DNA of 64,000 nucleotides from Absidia repens (taxonomy: Eukaryota; Mucoromycota; Mucoromycetes; Mucorales; Cunninghamellaceae): NCBI GenBank assembly GCA_002105175.1, contig MCGE01000026.1, positions 434,001 to 498,000 on the forward strand. The letters are read 5' to 3'. The translations under genes and the position numbers were made by a program. Below, piece by piece: positions 11,880 through 23,744 of this stretch; within the stretch, counting starts at the first letter, position 1, and each line of letters opens with the position of its first letter. Under the pieces are notes generated by a model, which did no database searches, was not told the DNA's origin, and was given only the letters and a program-made list of their open reading frames with translations.

Positions 11880-12850
11880 TTTTATATTCATCTAGGCTGT
11901 TGAAATGTAGTTTTTGATGAAACTAGAACCTCCCTCCACGCCATTCCACACCTTAGTAGGCAGTCTCATGGACTTAATTGACTTCAGTCTGGGTCTTTTA
12001 TTATTATTATACCATATACAAAAAAAAAAAAAAAAAAAAATACTAACAACGAAGCTGAATATATATAATATGTCCAGCCTACTGGAGGTTATGCTGGCAC
12101 ATTAGTATGGGCGATGGAGCAGGAATAGGGTCATATTTGATACCAAATGACCTAAAACTGGCAACTAGTCAGTTAGGTATCAGGAGGGGAGTAAATGGTA
12201 AGTTAGAATGCAGTGGAATATGTCCTATTTTGGTGATTGCATGTACAAAACGACATATGGGGAGGGATTAGTCATAGTGGGTGAGCTAGAAAGTAACTGC
12301 TTGGTAGGACATCCACAAAACAGATACAATGACGACATTTTTGATTATAGTATGGGTCAAAGGATGAGTAGTAAAAAGGTATATTTTATTGAAGCATAAC
12401 GGTATACACTAAAACTAACGGTGAGGCGTTCAATGTATCAAGGGATTGAATGGAGGGATCTATTAGAGGAAGAATGAAGGAGAATGAAGTAAGATCAGAG
12501 GAATGGTAAACACCAATGAAAAGGCACGACTGTAAAAAGGGAACTAATATACTGTATATGACATGAGTAAGACTAAAGCATAGCTTGCATTAATCCTCCC
12601 TTTCTTTTGCACACACGCATTAGCGTTTTTTTCCTACACACGCAAGCATTATAGGTACAGTACATTATAATCTGAGTATACACATTCGATAAGACAAAGA
12701 CAAGACAAAGACAAGACAAACTAAACGTATGAGAGACTATGTGAAAGTAAAAATACACGGCATATTTTATTCAGGTGTAGATATAAACCTATGGCGACTA
12801 AACTAAACTATGTTGTCCAATACCGATGCTTTGACTTCTATTTAAATATG
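11880..12850 (-). repeat. repeat R1, copy b (inverted, 5'-truncated)
   Basis: Matches the downstream half of R1 in reverse. Reading the minus strand one finds the GTTTATATCTACACCTGAATAA block (at 12755-12800) and then later R1 blocks, including those near ACAGATACAATGACGACATT (about 12320), which corresponds to 54330-54350 in copy i. The GGGGAAACCC core is missing, so the copy is truncated on that side. It abuts copy c, which runs the other way. Confidence 0.55.
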
Positions 12851-12939
12851 AGGTATGTAATTGTGCGTGTGGAAAAGTGTGGAGTATGTAGGGTTCTCTT
12901 GTTGTACTGTAGAATAAACATAAAAACTAGCGTAAAATA

Positions 12940-13093
12940 ACAATGGTGAACTATTTCAATGTGAGTGACAAACTATTCTATAGTGAAAGGGCTAACTAAA
13001 CTAGACCAAATTGCTCCTTCTGTCTGTGAAAGCGGCACTGTCATGAGAAGAGAACCACTACCTTGGTGATGTTGTATGGGTTGATTCTGTACA

Positions 13094-13124
<31 letters not shown>

Positions 13125-13600
13125 GAAAAACGAAAAAAGATGAAAAAAGAGGAGGAGGGATGTTCGTTTTGTAGCCCGCAAAAGAAAAAGTAACTGCAAA
13201 CTAAATCCTCGCAACAAAAAAATATTTCAAATCCCGCCCACGTGGAATTTTTTTTTAAATTTTCCTTCGCACTTTCTTTTCTTTTCCCTTCTTTAATTCT
13301 TCATAAGTGTGGCTCCTATGCGGTATACTGGAATTAGATCAGTGTCAGAACTAGTTTAGAAGAGTTTTTATCTCAGGGATTAAACATGCATGGGGAAACC
13401 CTTTCCTTTTGGATCTAGGATCTGATGGCACATTAGTTGGCTTCTTGAAGTCCTCATTAGCTTAGTTTAGTGTTAGTTTGTCCATAGTCTGTATCTACAA
13501 TTGAATAAAACATGTGTCTTTACATTCTTTAATGAAAAAAATGTCCCATTAGTTTTTCTTTCAAATCTTGTGCAATAGTTCTCTTTCTGCCATCATTCCT
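12940..13600 (+). repeat. repeat R1, copy c
   Basis: It has all the early R1 blocks: GAGTGACAAACTATTCTATA at 12962, CTAACTAAACTAGACCA at about 12991, TCATGAGAAGAGAACCAC at 13042, a long A run, TTCAAATCCCGCCCACGTGG at 13227, the pyrimidine block, the ATGCATGGGGAAACCCTTTC core at 13387 and a GAATAAAACATGTG block at 13502. Diverged R1-like sequence may continue near 14400. Confidence 0.7.
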
Positions 13601-14029
13601 TTTTGATTAGTGTTGGCAATTGTATACTTTATGAAAGAGAGAATAGATCCATTGCCTCCTAATCTGTGAACTTGACTAAACCGTTGGCTGTGGTTAAAAA
13701 AAGTGAATGACAAAAGTGCAGAAAAAAAGAAGCAGAAAACAAAAGGATTTTTGTGTATGCAAATGAGGAAGGGACTAACTTGAAATCCATAACGCATACT
13801 GTGAAGAAATCAAATGAAGTATCTGATGTAAAGAAGGGTGTGCTGTTGCCAAGTCGTTTAATGTAAGGAAAAGTGGCTACCGTCAAAAAGCTTTACTTTA
13901 AACAAAAGACTGAAATAGGGAAATGCTTTAATGTTACACAATGGCCAGATCTAATGAACAAAGGACAGGTATTTTCTGTATATGAAGGAGGCTAAATGTA
14001 ACGACTAGTACAAAAAGATGTGAACGCAA

Positions 14030-14210
14030 GAGATTACTACAGTTTAATTGGCAACAGCATTACCAGTAGAGACCCAACATATTATCAATGAGGCAACATA
14101 ATGTCAACTATAATTACCCAGGACGTTCACCTTGGTACATCAACTATTATGGTGCATCAGTGAGGCCTATGAAATGGATCGACATTGTGGGATCGCCATA
14201 TTTTACCCGA
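14030..14210 (+). repeat. repeat R2, copy 1
   Basis: About 170 bp similar to 19770-19945. Shared blocks are TTTAATTGG.AACAGCA, CAATGAG, a GTTCACC block, ACATCAAC and GACA.TGTGGAATC-like. The flanking 100-300 bp upstream also shows patchy similarity (TGTTACACAATG at about 13934 and 19668). Confidence 0.5.
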
Positions 14211-14729
14211 AAAAAAAAAAAACTTGGCGGCCATTAAAAATGATGAGATGGTGAGATGTAATGTCTTTTGACATGATGGAAAATAGAGAACGCGGAGAGA
14301 CGATACGGCAATAAAGGCAGATTAACGTAATAAAAAGATGCTGTAAACCTTAGAATCGCAAGTATATAATATCAATTACATTTCTTCCTTCATGTTTCCT
14401 TTATAGTAATTTATATCTGCCTCTGTATCAAATATGTCTCTGCCTTTTCCAGTCGATCATTTCTTTTTATCATGGGGGTTTTTTTTTATCTACTCTCATG
14501 CCTGGTCCAGTACAATAAATCCTATTTTATTCAATTGTCGTCCCATTTATATGAGTAGCGATCGTTCACAAGATATTCCCAACAGTCTTCCCCATGCCCT
14601 AATACACTAGGTAACTTATTGTCATCTTACATGTCATTTATTATTGATCAATAAGTTTGAATAGAACAATGTAGAGCTTTTTTTATTTTTCTTTTAAGAT
14701 GAGCATAAAACAAGAAATAAAGAGGATAT

Positions 14730-15097
14730 GATAAACTCAACTTGGCCAAGCTATTCCATTACAATGTATCGTGAGAAGTGGACCATCCTGTTGCTGATGC
14801 TGAGTGATGGTCGCGGTTGCCGTAAAAATAACAGATAACTACCATGTTAATGGTGTATGACGTTGATTGTTTAAAAAAAAAATCAGTGAAAATAGGCGCG
14901 AGCTTTTAAAATAGGGTGAGATTATGTCTTTTCTTTATAAAACAATGGATTCTGTTAATTTATGCCTTAAAATACCATGTTTCCTTTTTCGTCTCCAGAT
15001 GGGAGGTCAACAGACGAGGGTCAAAGACAGAAAACATTTCATATTCCGCCCACATGAATTCTTTTTTTTTTGAGCTCTCTTTTTTTGACGCTCCTTT

Positions 15098-15161
<64 letters not shown>

Positions 15162-16080
15162 TTTCCATTCATCTTCTATTAAGCTGTGTTAAACTTAGAA
15201 TAGTGTCAGGACTAGTTTAGAGGGGGTTTCAGCTCAGGGATTACAAGATGCATGGGGAAACCCTTTCATTTTGGATTCAGGATTTGGCACCACCATTAGT
15301 TGGTTTTTAGGAGCCTTCATTAGCTTAGTTTTGAATCAGTTTGTCTATAGCTTGCATCAACATCTGAATAAAACATGTCTCTTCTTACATCCTTCAATAC
15401 AAAAAGTGTCCATTAGTCTTTTTAATGTCTTGTACGAGCAAGAGAGATCTTTACTATTGTTTCATGAGATTAGTGTTAACCAGTTCTGCTTCAAGATATT
15501 CCCTTAGACCTCCTCATGCCTAGTACGGTATATTAGATCCCCTTTTATATTCATATATTTTATATTGTGTTGAACATTTTTATAGCACCTTTATGCTCCT
15601 TCAGTTAGATTCCTTGTTACTATGAACCCCACACCTTTAGTAGAATATTGAACGATTTTGCCATCAATAAATTATGTCCTTTTTATTCATTAACTATTCT
15701 CTGAACCCATACGTTAGTTAGCAAGACATCTGTTCTATCAAAGACCTGCTTTCGAGCATGTTCACTATGACTACTTTTCCTCAGAGCGCATGCAACTGGT
15801 TGGTAGTGGTAGGTCATTTAATGCCTCATGCGAGGCTACTCCTACTCGATCGATGATATTAATGAATCTAACATGTGCCATGAGTGGAGCGGCGCCCAGT
15901 TGAGTATTTCCCCCATCCTCTATGTCCACTCTTTTCTAATAGGCCCAGCAACTAGTTTGCAGTTCTAGATCCGCTTAGTATGAAGGGTAGCCCAATACTC
16001 TTCCGTATACTTATTATTAGTACTTTCCCTTCACAACCCCCTCACCCACTCATAGTCTTGATAAGAACTTTTTATTATAA
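14730..16080 (+). repeat. repeat R1, copy d
   Basis: Blocks in the same order as in the other copies: GTGAGAAGTGGACCATCCTG at about 14769, TTTCATATTCCGCCCACATG at 15034, a pyrimidine block containing (CT)n, the core ATGCATGGGGAAACCC at 15248, GAATAAAACATGTCTC at 15364 and further downstream blocks to about 16080. Confidence 0.7.
15103..15163 (+). repeat. (CT)n microsatellite inside R1 copy d
   Basis: A nearly pure CT dinucleotide run with one TTCT interruption near 15146. It replaces the looser pyrimidine block found at the same place in other R1 copies. The Leu/Ser and Arg/Glu open frames across it are artefacts. Confidence 0.9.
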
Positions 16081-16355
16081 TACTGGAAACCAACTGACTA
16101 TAGACCTTTAATATAAAAGTGACTGTATCCCAAAAAAAAAGCAATCAAAATGATCTGTTTCAAAAATAATAGTTTATTTCGTGGAAAAAATAAAAATAAA
16201 AATAAGGGAAGGTGTACATATAAATAAAAAGAAATAATAAACAGGATATAATAACAAGCGACAAGAAAGTGTGGAAAATAAACAAATAAGGCAATAAGAG
16301 ATCATGGATACCAAGAGAATGAGAGAGAGACAGACAGAGAGAGGTTTAGTTTGTT

Positions 16356-19173
16356 TCAGCCCCCAACGCCGGCTGATCCACCAGCACTCCTAGCATGAAC
16401 AAATATAATAAATGGACCTTTGGTACCATAAACGACTTTGCGGCTATGAAGTTCCGGCTCGTCACTGATGTACATATTACGGGGATACTTGATACGAGTT
16501 CCATTACGTGTTTCCTGGTAGTAAATAGAATTGTCGACGGACATTTGTTGTCGTTGTGGTGGTGGTGATCGAAAGGCTGTAGGTGAATTGCTGTCGTGGA
16601 ATCGCTTACTTGTTGATATTGATCCTTCCGAATCTTGGTACTTGCTTTGTAGTAACGTTGTTGGCCAACCCCGTTGATACCACCGCGGTTTGAAGCTTGA
16701 TATGACTTTCCCTGAGTGACTTCGATTGTCGCTGCTGTAAATGGCACTTTTCCCACCCGTTCCACAACTCAATGTCCTAAGGATCATTATAAATAAATAA
16801 TATTAAAAAAATGGTGAGTATTCATTTTATCACCACCCATTCCTCCCTCTTTCCCTCTGTCTCTCTCTCTCTCTCTATAGGACCTACCCAATATAGCCAT
16901 AGTTCGTTCTCTTCATGCCTTCACCAATAAAGTTTTGCATTGTCTTTAATTGTTGCTACAGTTAATAAAGATTAGAATCATGTATGCTGTATTTCTATAT
17001 TTTAAAAAAATTACTTACAACATCCATACCGTCGTGGTAAAAGGTACCGGGTATATCTAGGAAGAATATGTCAGAAGAGTGGAGGTCGGTAGATGAAAAT
17101 GAATATTTGAATGGAAAGGGAAGTGTTACCTTGACAATGTGCACTAATTCTGGCAGGAGTATCACGACTGTTCTCCACAATCCTATAAAAAATAAAAAAT
17201 AAAAAATAAAAAGGCCAGTCAGGAGTAGTTCATTATATATCTACATACGTATATACTTACTCTCCATTTAGTAGCGCGGAGATATGCTGACGATCATTAT
17301 TTTCGCTGTAGATTTTTCCAGGATAGTAATGATCTGCAAATTCAACGCTTTCGACTGCCAAACTGGCTTCATAATACCCATCACGCTTTCTTGATTGTTT
17401 TACTTCCTATAATAAAGTTAAAATAAGGTGAATCAAAGTGTCAAATAATAGCGAGTGTATGTATCGTAGTTTTCCTTTTCTTCTCTATCTTACCGTAATC
17501 CAATGATTGATGAAAGATAGAGCCCATGCCTTGCTAGTGTCAGTAATAAATTTGTGGAGACTTGATTCAGGAATGGCGTCATCATGATTTATCACCCTGC
17601 CTAGCGTCCTTCGCATGAATCTTCGATAGGGACCAGAAAACATCATATGAGTGTGCCAGGCGCAGTCGATTTCGATAGTAGGTACAGCAGTCAACGAGGG
17701 ATCCTTCGCCATCAAGAGCATAAAGTCATGATAACGTCGAATTGCGGAAGCGAAAGCATTTGGCGAAGACCAGTCCATGGATATTGCAGTATCATAGAAC
17801 CTTCGTTGGCGTGCCACAGCATGAATCAGATCAACGGAGAAAGGAGAAGGATTTCCTTGATAGCATGTTCGGATAGCATAGAGTAGTTCTAATATGTAAT
17901 AGATAAATAGATTAGCTTAGTATATTATAAACAAAGAAAATAATGAAAGTCATCTTACCATTGGCGTCGTATTCATACTTTTTTCCTAATGATTTGAGTT
18001 TGTCTTCAATTTGTAATTCGTAGGAATAATCCATTTCGTTTTGAGGTTCGATATGTTTAAGAGGAACAATAAGTGGGACCATGGTATTTGGTTTTTGCTT
18101 TGGCACGCCACTTGCGCCCAATAGGGTGCCTCTAATATAAATATATAGATATAAGGCGACTTGGATTACACATATTGTCATATTGCACTTACGCCACGGT
18201 TGGTCCTGTATCTCCTTTTGGTGTCAGATCATATTCCAGTTTCATTCTTGCCACATCCAGAAAATTGATTTGCCGATTAATACCACATGGGTGATCAAAT
18301 GGTGTCGTATTTTCTCCATAGCGGTAACTAACATAGGTCGTCCTAATATATAGCCAATAGTGCATGAATTATGTATAAGTATATGTAAAGTGACTTTGTG
18401 TCTTCCTTTTTTCAACTTACCAAGGGAGTCTGATTTCACGTTTACATAAAATACAAGCATTGCAATAGTCGCCAGATGCCATATTGTTCGCATTGAGTTC
18501 ATAAGGTTCGCCTGTTTCACCAAAAATCCTTTCCCACTTCATGAGTGTATCCTCGGAAGGACCATTTGTTTCCTTATGCTAAAAATAAAGGTATTAGTTT
18601 CATTGACCTCTGCCGTTATTAAAATGAACTCACCAAATTCTCCAAAGGCATATCTGTATTGAGTACTGATCTTGCTGAAGGAATGCGAAGAGCGAGATCT
18701 TCATATGAGCGCAATGGAGACAACAAGTGAGTATGCCACATAAAGGCAATATCTAATACATATAAAAAAGCAAACAGATGAGTAAGGCATGTACATATAA
18801 AAGTACTGTTATTACCTAAAGGTGGAGTTGGCATTCTTTTCGCGTCAAAAACACGCACCCAAAGAAAATATCGGAATTCTGCTCGAGCCAGGTAAAGTCG
18901 CTGCTGATCTCGGGTCATTGCATCCATGCCTCGCCAAAACCGTTCAATCAAAGCAAGGTAGTAGTAGCAGTTATCAACATTCACCACTTCATCGAAAGTC
19001 GGCATCATATTCTCTTTTACATGAGGAGGGGTGGGTTGGAACTTGAGTTGGGTAGGGATCTCTATTTTTGTTGGAGGGGTTTGTTGGAACTCGAGTTGGG
19101 TAGGGATCTCTATTTTTGTTGGAGGGGTTTGTTGGAACTCGAGTTGGGTAGGGATCTCTATTTTTACTGTCAT
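16356..19173 (-). CDS. GRDP-like protein, paralogue B
   Basis: Eleven exons at the same positions and phases as paralogue A: 19173-18816, 18752-18634, 18578-18421, 18342-18193, 18131-17959, 17888-17494, 17406-17261, 17182-17130, 17056-17019, 16955-16888 and 16767-16356; 689 residues. Both WHTH motifs (DIAFMWHTHLLSP and EIDCAWHTHMMFSGPY) are kept, as is the NACILC patch. It differs from A at both ends. The N-terminus carries a tandem 16-residue repeat (unit around KIEIPTQLEFQQTPPT). The C-terminus lacks the Gly/Cys-rich tail and ends in RSAGGSAGVGG. Ten of the introns are in the same place as in A. Exons 2-5 and their introns are almost identical to A, whereas exons 7-11 are clearly diverged. 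It appears intact, so probably functional; the role is unknown. Confidence 0.83.
19035..19166 (-). repeat. 48-bp tandem repeat coding the N-terminus of GRDP-B
   Basis: Two full 48 bp units (19035-19082 and 19083-19130) plus a 36 bp partial unit (19131-19166). They are near-identical and in frame, so unit-number changes would keep the reading frame open. Absent from paralogue A. Confidence 0.9.
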
Positions 19174-19769
19174 GAGAATTGGAGAAAGAAAAAATCAAGG
19201 CACCGAAATTTCATTGCGTGCGGCGATTTAACGTATCATCCTCCCCTAAAATTAGAAAAAAAAAGTTTCTACTTTGTAAAGTATCAGTGAAATTCAAACC
19301 GTGCCACGCAAAGCAATGATCCCAGTTGAAGCTAAATGGTGATACTGAGCTTCCTAGCGAATTTTTGTGCAACAGTAAGAGCAAATCGTACTTGCTTTGA
19401 ATGCAATTAAAACGTTGGCTGTGCTAAAAAAAAAAAAAGAAGCTTGACATGTGCAGAAAAAAAAATACATAGAAAACGATTCGGCTTTATTCAAATAAAG
19501 AACGGATTGATGTGAAGCTATTAAATAAACAATGGTGAATCTAATGAAATGAGTGACGTATGATAAAAAAGTGTAACTTTTTGCAATGGTTTTTGAGGTA
19601 AAGAGAAAAATCTATTACAAAAGCACTTATTGTAGGAAATGGAACTAAAATAGAAAAAACTCGAATTGTTACACAATGAGCCTATCCTGCGAAGAAGAGA
19701 CTAATGTTTATTTTAAATGGGAGAGACTAATATTTTATTTTAAATGGAAGAGACTAAATGAAAAAGAAG

Positions 19770-19945
19770 CTAATGTGATTTAATTGGTAACAGCACTATT
19801 ATCAGCAGTATAATCCTTCGTCAATGAGACTGCATGATGTTGGCAGTGTTCACCCAGAGTTCGGTGAGCTCACTTGGGAACATCAACCACCCAAGGTGTG
19901 TCGGTGAAATATACGAATTTGGTTGACACTGTGGAATCTCCTAAA
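19770..19945 (+). repeat. repeat R2, copy 2
   Basis: Partner of 14030-14210, same orientation. It contains GATTTAATTGGTAACAGCAC, a GTTCGGTGAGCTCACTTGG block and CATCAACCACC. No coding capacity. Confidence 0.5.
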
Positions 19946-20449
19946 AGTATATATATATATATATATATATGAGAGACAGAGAGTGAATGAAATAAGTTAT
20001 GAGAAACAGAAACTGTAGAAGAGATCATATGACAATAGAAGGTAGACCATAATAATAAGAACGATGCGATAAAAGTTATACCAGTAAGTACAGTATAGGA
20101 ATCTACTATAAAAATGGAAGAGTGAGTGGGTTTAGCATTCGGTGCTAGAAAAATAAAACCCCCATCATCACTAGGGAGTGGTATTCACTGATATCCATCA
20201 CTGTGTACTGTTTTTAAGTCATTGGCAAGTTGCAGTTCTGTGCGTGTTTCCAATGTCATCATATATTTCTATATTTGAATAAAATATGTCTCATGCCTAC
20301 TTTATTTGAGCTTCCACATCATAACCGAAGAGCCCGCCATGATGACACTAGGATACATTAAGATTGAATGGTCCACCTGTCATGTTGATATGATATTGCA
20401 TGAATCATATCATACTGATTATTATAAATCCAAAGAGAAGTAAAAATAA

Positions 20450-21800
20450 AAATGGAATGTGGAATATTACTTTTTTGTTTTAAAATAATGGATTTTGTTA
20501 ATTTTTACCGTAAGAGACGTCCTTCCCTTTTTCGTATCCATCACGGAGAGGAGAGGGGGGGAGTCGACCATCATAAGACCCACCACAAAGCAGAAAACCT
20601 TTCAAATCCCGCTCGTGTGATTTTTATTCTCTCTCTCGCTTTTTTTCTTTTCATACTTCTTTTTTCCTCCATCATTCAACTTCTTTAAGGTTATGGTAAT
20701 CTTAGATTAGTGTCAGGACTAATTTAGAAGGGTTTTTAGCTCAGGGATTACAAGATGCATGGGGAAACCCTTTCATTTTGGATCTGGGATCTACAGCCAC
20801 TATTAGTTTACCTTCTGGAGTCATCATTAGCGCTGTTTAGTTTTAGTTTGTCCATAGTTTTGTTTATTTATATGAATAAATATGTTCCTTTTTACCTGCT
20901 GCAATGAAATATGTCCCATTTGTTTCTCTCATATCTCGTACAAGAGATCCATTTTTACCATCGACACATTTAGAGTAGTGCAGAAAGTTGTAACGCTTGA
21001 ATATTAAATATCCATTTATAGTCATTTCGCGTAGTGTATGCCTTGTACAGTGTATCAGAACTCCTTTCGAAGTCATCTTTAGTTTGCCCATAGTTTGTTT
21101 TATATCTGAATAAAGTATATCTATTTTACATACTTCAATGAAATATATGTCCCATTAGTCTTCCTTATGTCTTGGGGAACAGATCCCTTTGTACCATCGC
21201 GCCTTCAGCCTACCGTTAACTGTTGCCATTGTTCAATAAAAGATATCCATTTAATCTTAATTATGCCATGCACACCTCTGTATCATGAGTGTCTCCATTT
21301 TCAGCTTATCCACTAATTTCTCCTAAGAGCTCAGCGATCGGCTGGTAATGCTAGACCACCTAATAATAAAGGTGACTCTATCCTTAGGCGACTATTTATA
21401 TTAGCGAACAAGTTGAACCATGAGTGTAGTCGTTTCTGAAATGTAGAGCTTTTTTTTTTTCTGGAGAGTACACTGTCATACATAAATAAAGCATGACCCT
21501 TAGGGGGGGTTTGTCAAGATAACCAATGTTACAAACTATTTCCTCCTCATACTCTTCCTTTTCTTAAAGCTCCAACCACTGACTTACAGTCCAAGGTCAC
21601 TTTATATTATTAGCTGTGGCACTGTTGCTGCGCTTTATCATTTATATCAACCAACCAAGGCGGTACCGCTTGCGTGGCCTTCACCAGACTTAAAATACGT
21701 TTGGTATAATAAGAAGAAAAAAAAACATGGAACTCCAAATGGAGAATAGTTGAAACGCCACGGGGGGTTGTTCATCTAAGCACAAAGTGGTTATGGTGTC
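20450..21800 (+). repeat. repeat R1, copy e
   Basis: It has TTTCAAATCCCGCTCGTGTG at 20599, a pyrimidine block, TTAGATTAGTGTCAGGACTA at 20702, the ATGCATGGGGAAACCCTTTC core at 20755, and AATAAATATGT at about 20875. Later R1 blocks follow to about 21800 with decreasing clarity. Confidence 0.68.
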
Positions 21801-21832
21801 GAATCTCATCCAAACTAAACTCACATTTTAAC

Positions 21833-21865
<33 letters not shown>

Positions 21866-22341
21866 CGACGCCCAGTACAATGAAGATTTTCCAAAAGTCT
21901 AGTGATGTGGCAGATTTTTTATTATTTTCTATAAAAGGATAATATATATATATACAAATGTTAGATATGGTACTATGCGATTCGGCAATAATAGCACTAC
22001 TAGTCACTGGGGAATGGGGCTTGAATAATCTAAGTGAATGATATAATAGGGATGTAGAGTATCAACGATGTGAAATTTGCATACACTATTATGTAGTTAC
22101 GTTTTGTCAAGATCGCATGATATTCGAACTGACTGTTGCCCTGTACATTCAAAACACACAGTATGTTAAATATATAACTGCAATTTTATTGGCCGCGGAT
22201 ACTGGGAATGTGACAATGCAAGCACCGGCTGTTTATTAATCCGAGGTTTGAATATGCTCTGTGTGATGATCAACCTTTTTTTTTCACTTTTTCACTTTTT
22301 ACTTGACGATTTATTTTTATTTTATTTTTTTTGCTTGCAAT

Positions 22342-23190
22342 ATGATTGACTCTATCGATGAAACAGCTCTCAACTCGATGGGAAAACCGGAATTGCAAAA
22401 GTATCTAGATTCTCTCTTTGAACAAGCTATGGTCATGGTGCAACTATCTGCCAACTGGCCTGTTGTCAGTTATCAACAAAATGTGACCACTCGACGAAAA
22501 CGATTTACCAAAAACACCTCCATCACACCTCCACCATCGCCGCCCTTATCACAGCATGACCATACACCAGGGACGTTACAGCAGCTTACATCCAACAGCG
22601 GCCATTACTACATCCAACGTCAAAGTGTGCACGACGATGTCTCGTATGATCAACTTCGCGAGGTGTTACTGGAAAACCATTCTCTCAATGAACAAAAATA
22701 TGTTGACATGCTTGTAGAAGCCAAGGAACTCAAACCATTGATGAAAAAATCCGACACAAACAACTATACCGATGCCGGACTGTATTGGCTTGGCTTTAAA
22801 GCGAGTGTGGCTTCACCGCGCGAGTTTGTGGAATTGGTGGCAACGCGGGAACTCACCAACAACAACAATAGTAACAGCGATGATCAAGACCAGCAGCTAC
22901 GCTCTTTTTTAGTGGTCTCTCAGCCTGTAGATACAACGAACTATGCAAGGAAAAGTCATGTGCGCGGAAAATATATCTCATGGGAATACGTGTGTGAAAA
23001 GAGGCTGCAAGAAGGTGGGACACAGCAAACCTACAGCGGGAACGGGGCGGTGGCAGTGGAATGGACATGTATACAACAGTCAAGTGCTGGTGGATGGGTG
23101 CCGGGTTTCCTGTCTGATTATGTGGCAGCAAATGAATTCTATAAAGATGTTGGCAGTCTGATCAATTACATCAAGAACAAGAAGAAATAG
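22342..23190 (+). CDS. START-like (DUF3074) domain protein
   Basis: Single exon, 282 residues; the ATG at 22342 follows a T-rich leader. The N-terminus holds a short helical region (MGKPELQKYLDSLFEQA) and a Pro/Ser/Thr-rich linker (TPPPSPPLSQ). The C-terminal two thirds resemble the fungal DUF3074 START-like domain (PF11274): DAGLYWLGFKASVASPREFV, then FLVVSQPVDTTNYARK, VRGKYISWEYVCEKR, a VEWTC strand, and AGGWVPGFLSDYVAANEF leading into a final helix. START-like folds bind lipids or other hydrophobic ligands; the ligand is not known here. It ends KNKKK. AATAAA lies at about 23291. No introns, unlike most neighbours. Confidence 0.78.
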   Translation: MIDSIDETALNSMGKPELQKYLDSLFEQAMVMVQLSANWPVVSYQQNVTTRRKRFTKNTSITPPPSPPLSQHDHTPGTLQQLTSNSGHYYIQRQSVHDDVSYDQLREVLLENHSLNEQKYVDMLVEAKELKPLMKKSDTNNYTDAGLYWLGFKASVASPREFVELVATRELTNNNNSNSDDQDQQLRSFLVVSQPVDTTNYARKSHVRGKYISWEYVCEKRLQEGGTQQTYSGNGAVAVEWTCIQQSSAGGWVPGFLSDYVAANEFYKDVGSLINYIKNKKK

Positions 23191-23744
23191 GAAGGGTGGT
23201 AGCTAGTTGTTACTTCGTCTAGTTTAGTTTGCCCCTTAGTTTAGTCATTTAGTTTATTCATCCTTAATATATAATTCAATCAATCAATCCAATAAAATAT
23301 TCTCTTTTTACCATTATCATTTGTTACATGTGAATGACTGTGTAGATACATATATATATTCTGTTGATGCCTTTGGAACGCCTTTTTTTAATTTTAAATT
23401 TTTTTGAGGGAATGTTTTGACTTTGCATAAAAATTGATCCGCTCGGAATGTCATTTTCCGCTAAATGCAGAATAAAAGTCTGGATGTATATCGTATTTGC
23501 CTTACGCTTGAGTCAACGTCATTTTTTTTCTTCAATTGTTTCCCTCTATACCCTTTATTCATTCTTTTCAATTGACATCTAAAAAAAAACACATCACCCA
23601 CACAACAAACAGCAATAACACTAAGCAGCCATGTCCATCATAAAATAAAATAAAATTCAGTTGTCAAATTCTGTTTTATTGAAATTCCACGAATATAAAT
23701 TCATATATATGTAAAAGGCAGCTAATCTAATAGATACTACTATA
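23191..23744. other. intergenic between convergent loci
   Basis: The 3' region of the START-like gene, with an AATAAA at about 23291, followed by AT-rich DNA up to the end of the broken esterase on the other strand. No gene seen. Confidence 0.5.

Larger units (their letters stand above)
11101..16355. other. gene-free repeat island between the GRDP paralogues
   Basis: No coding exon is supported over more than 5 kb. The interval is largely R1 copies (b on the minus strand, c and d on the plus strand), one R2 copy, a (CT)n tract and A runs (about 12020-12040 and 13094-13120). The open frames seen inside are artefacts of simple repeats or lie within R1. Confidence 0.6.
19174..22341. other. intergenic with R2 and R1 copies
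   Basis: No supported gene. It contains R2 copy 2 (19770-19945), an AT dinucleotide run at about 19948-19970, R1 copy e (20450-21800), an A run at about 21834-21860 and the T-rich leader of the START-like gene just before 22342. Confidence 0.5.

Noticed and set aside
14916..15182. Leu/Ser-rich and Arg/Glu-rich frames on both strands
   Set aside because: They read through the (CT)n microsatellite inside repeat R1.
16346..16765. A 139-residue frame overlapping the last exon of GRDP-B, and 7062-7412 over that of GRDP-A
   Set aside because: Alternative frames of a real exon. Only the other frame continues in phase from the upstream exons, and in paralogue A only that frame gives the Gly/Cys tail.
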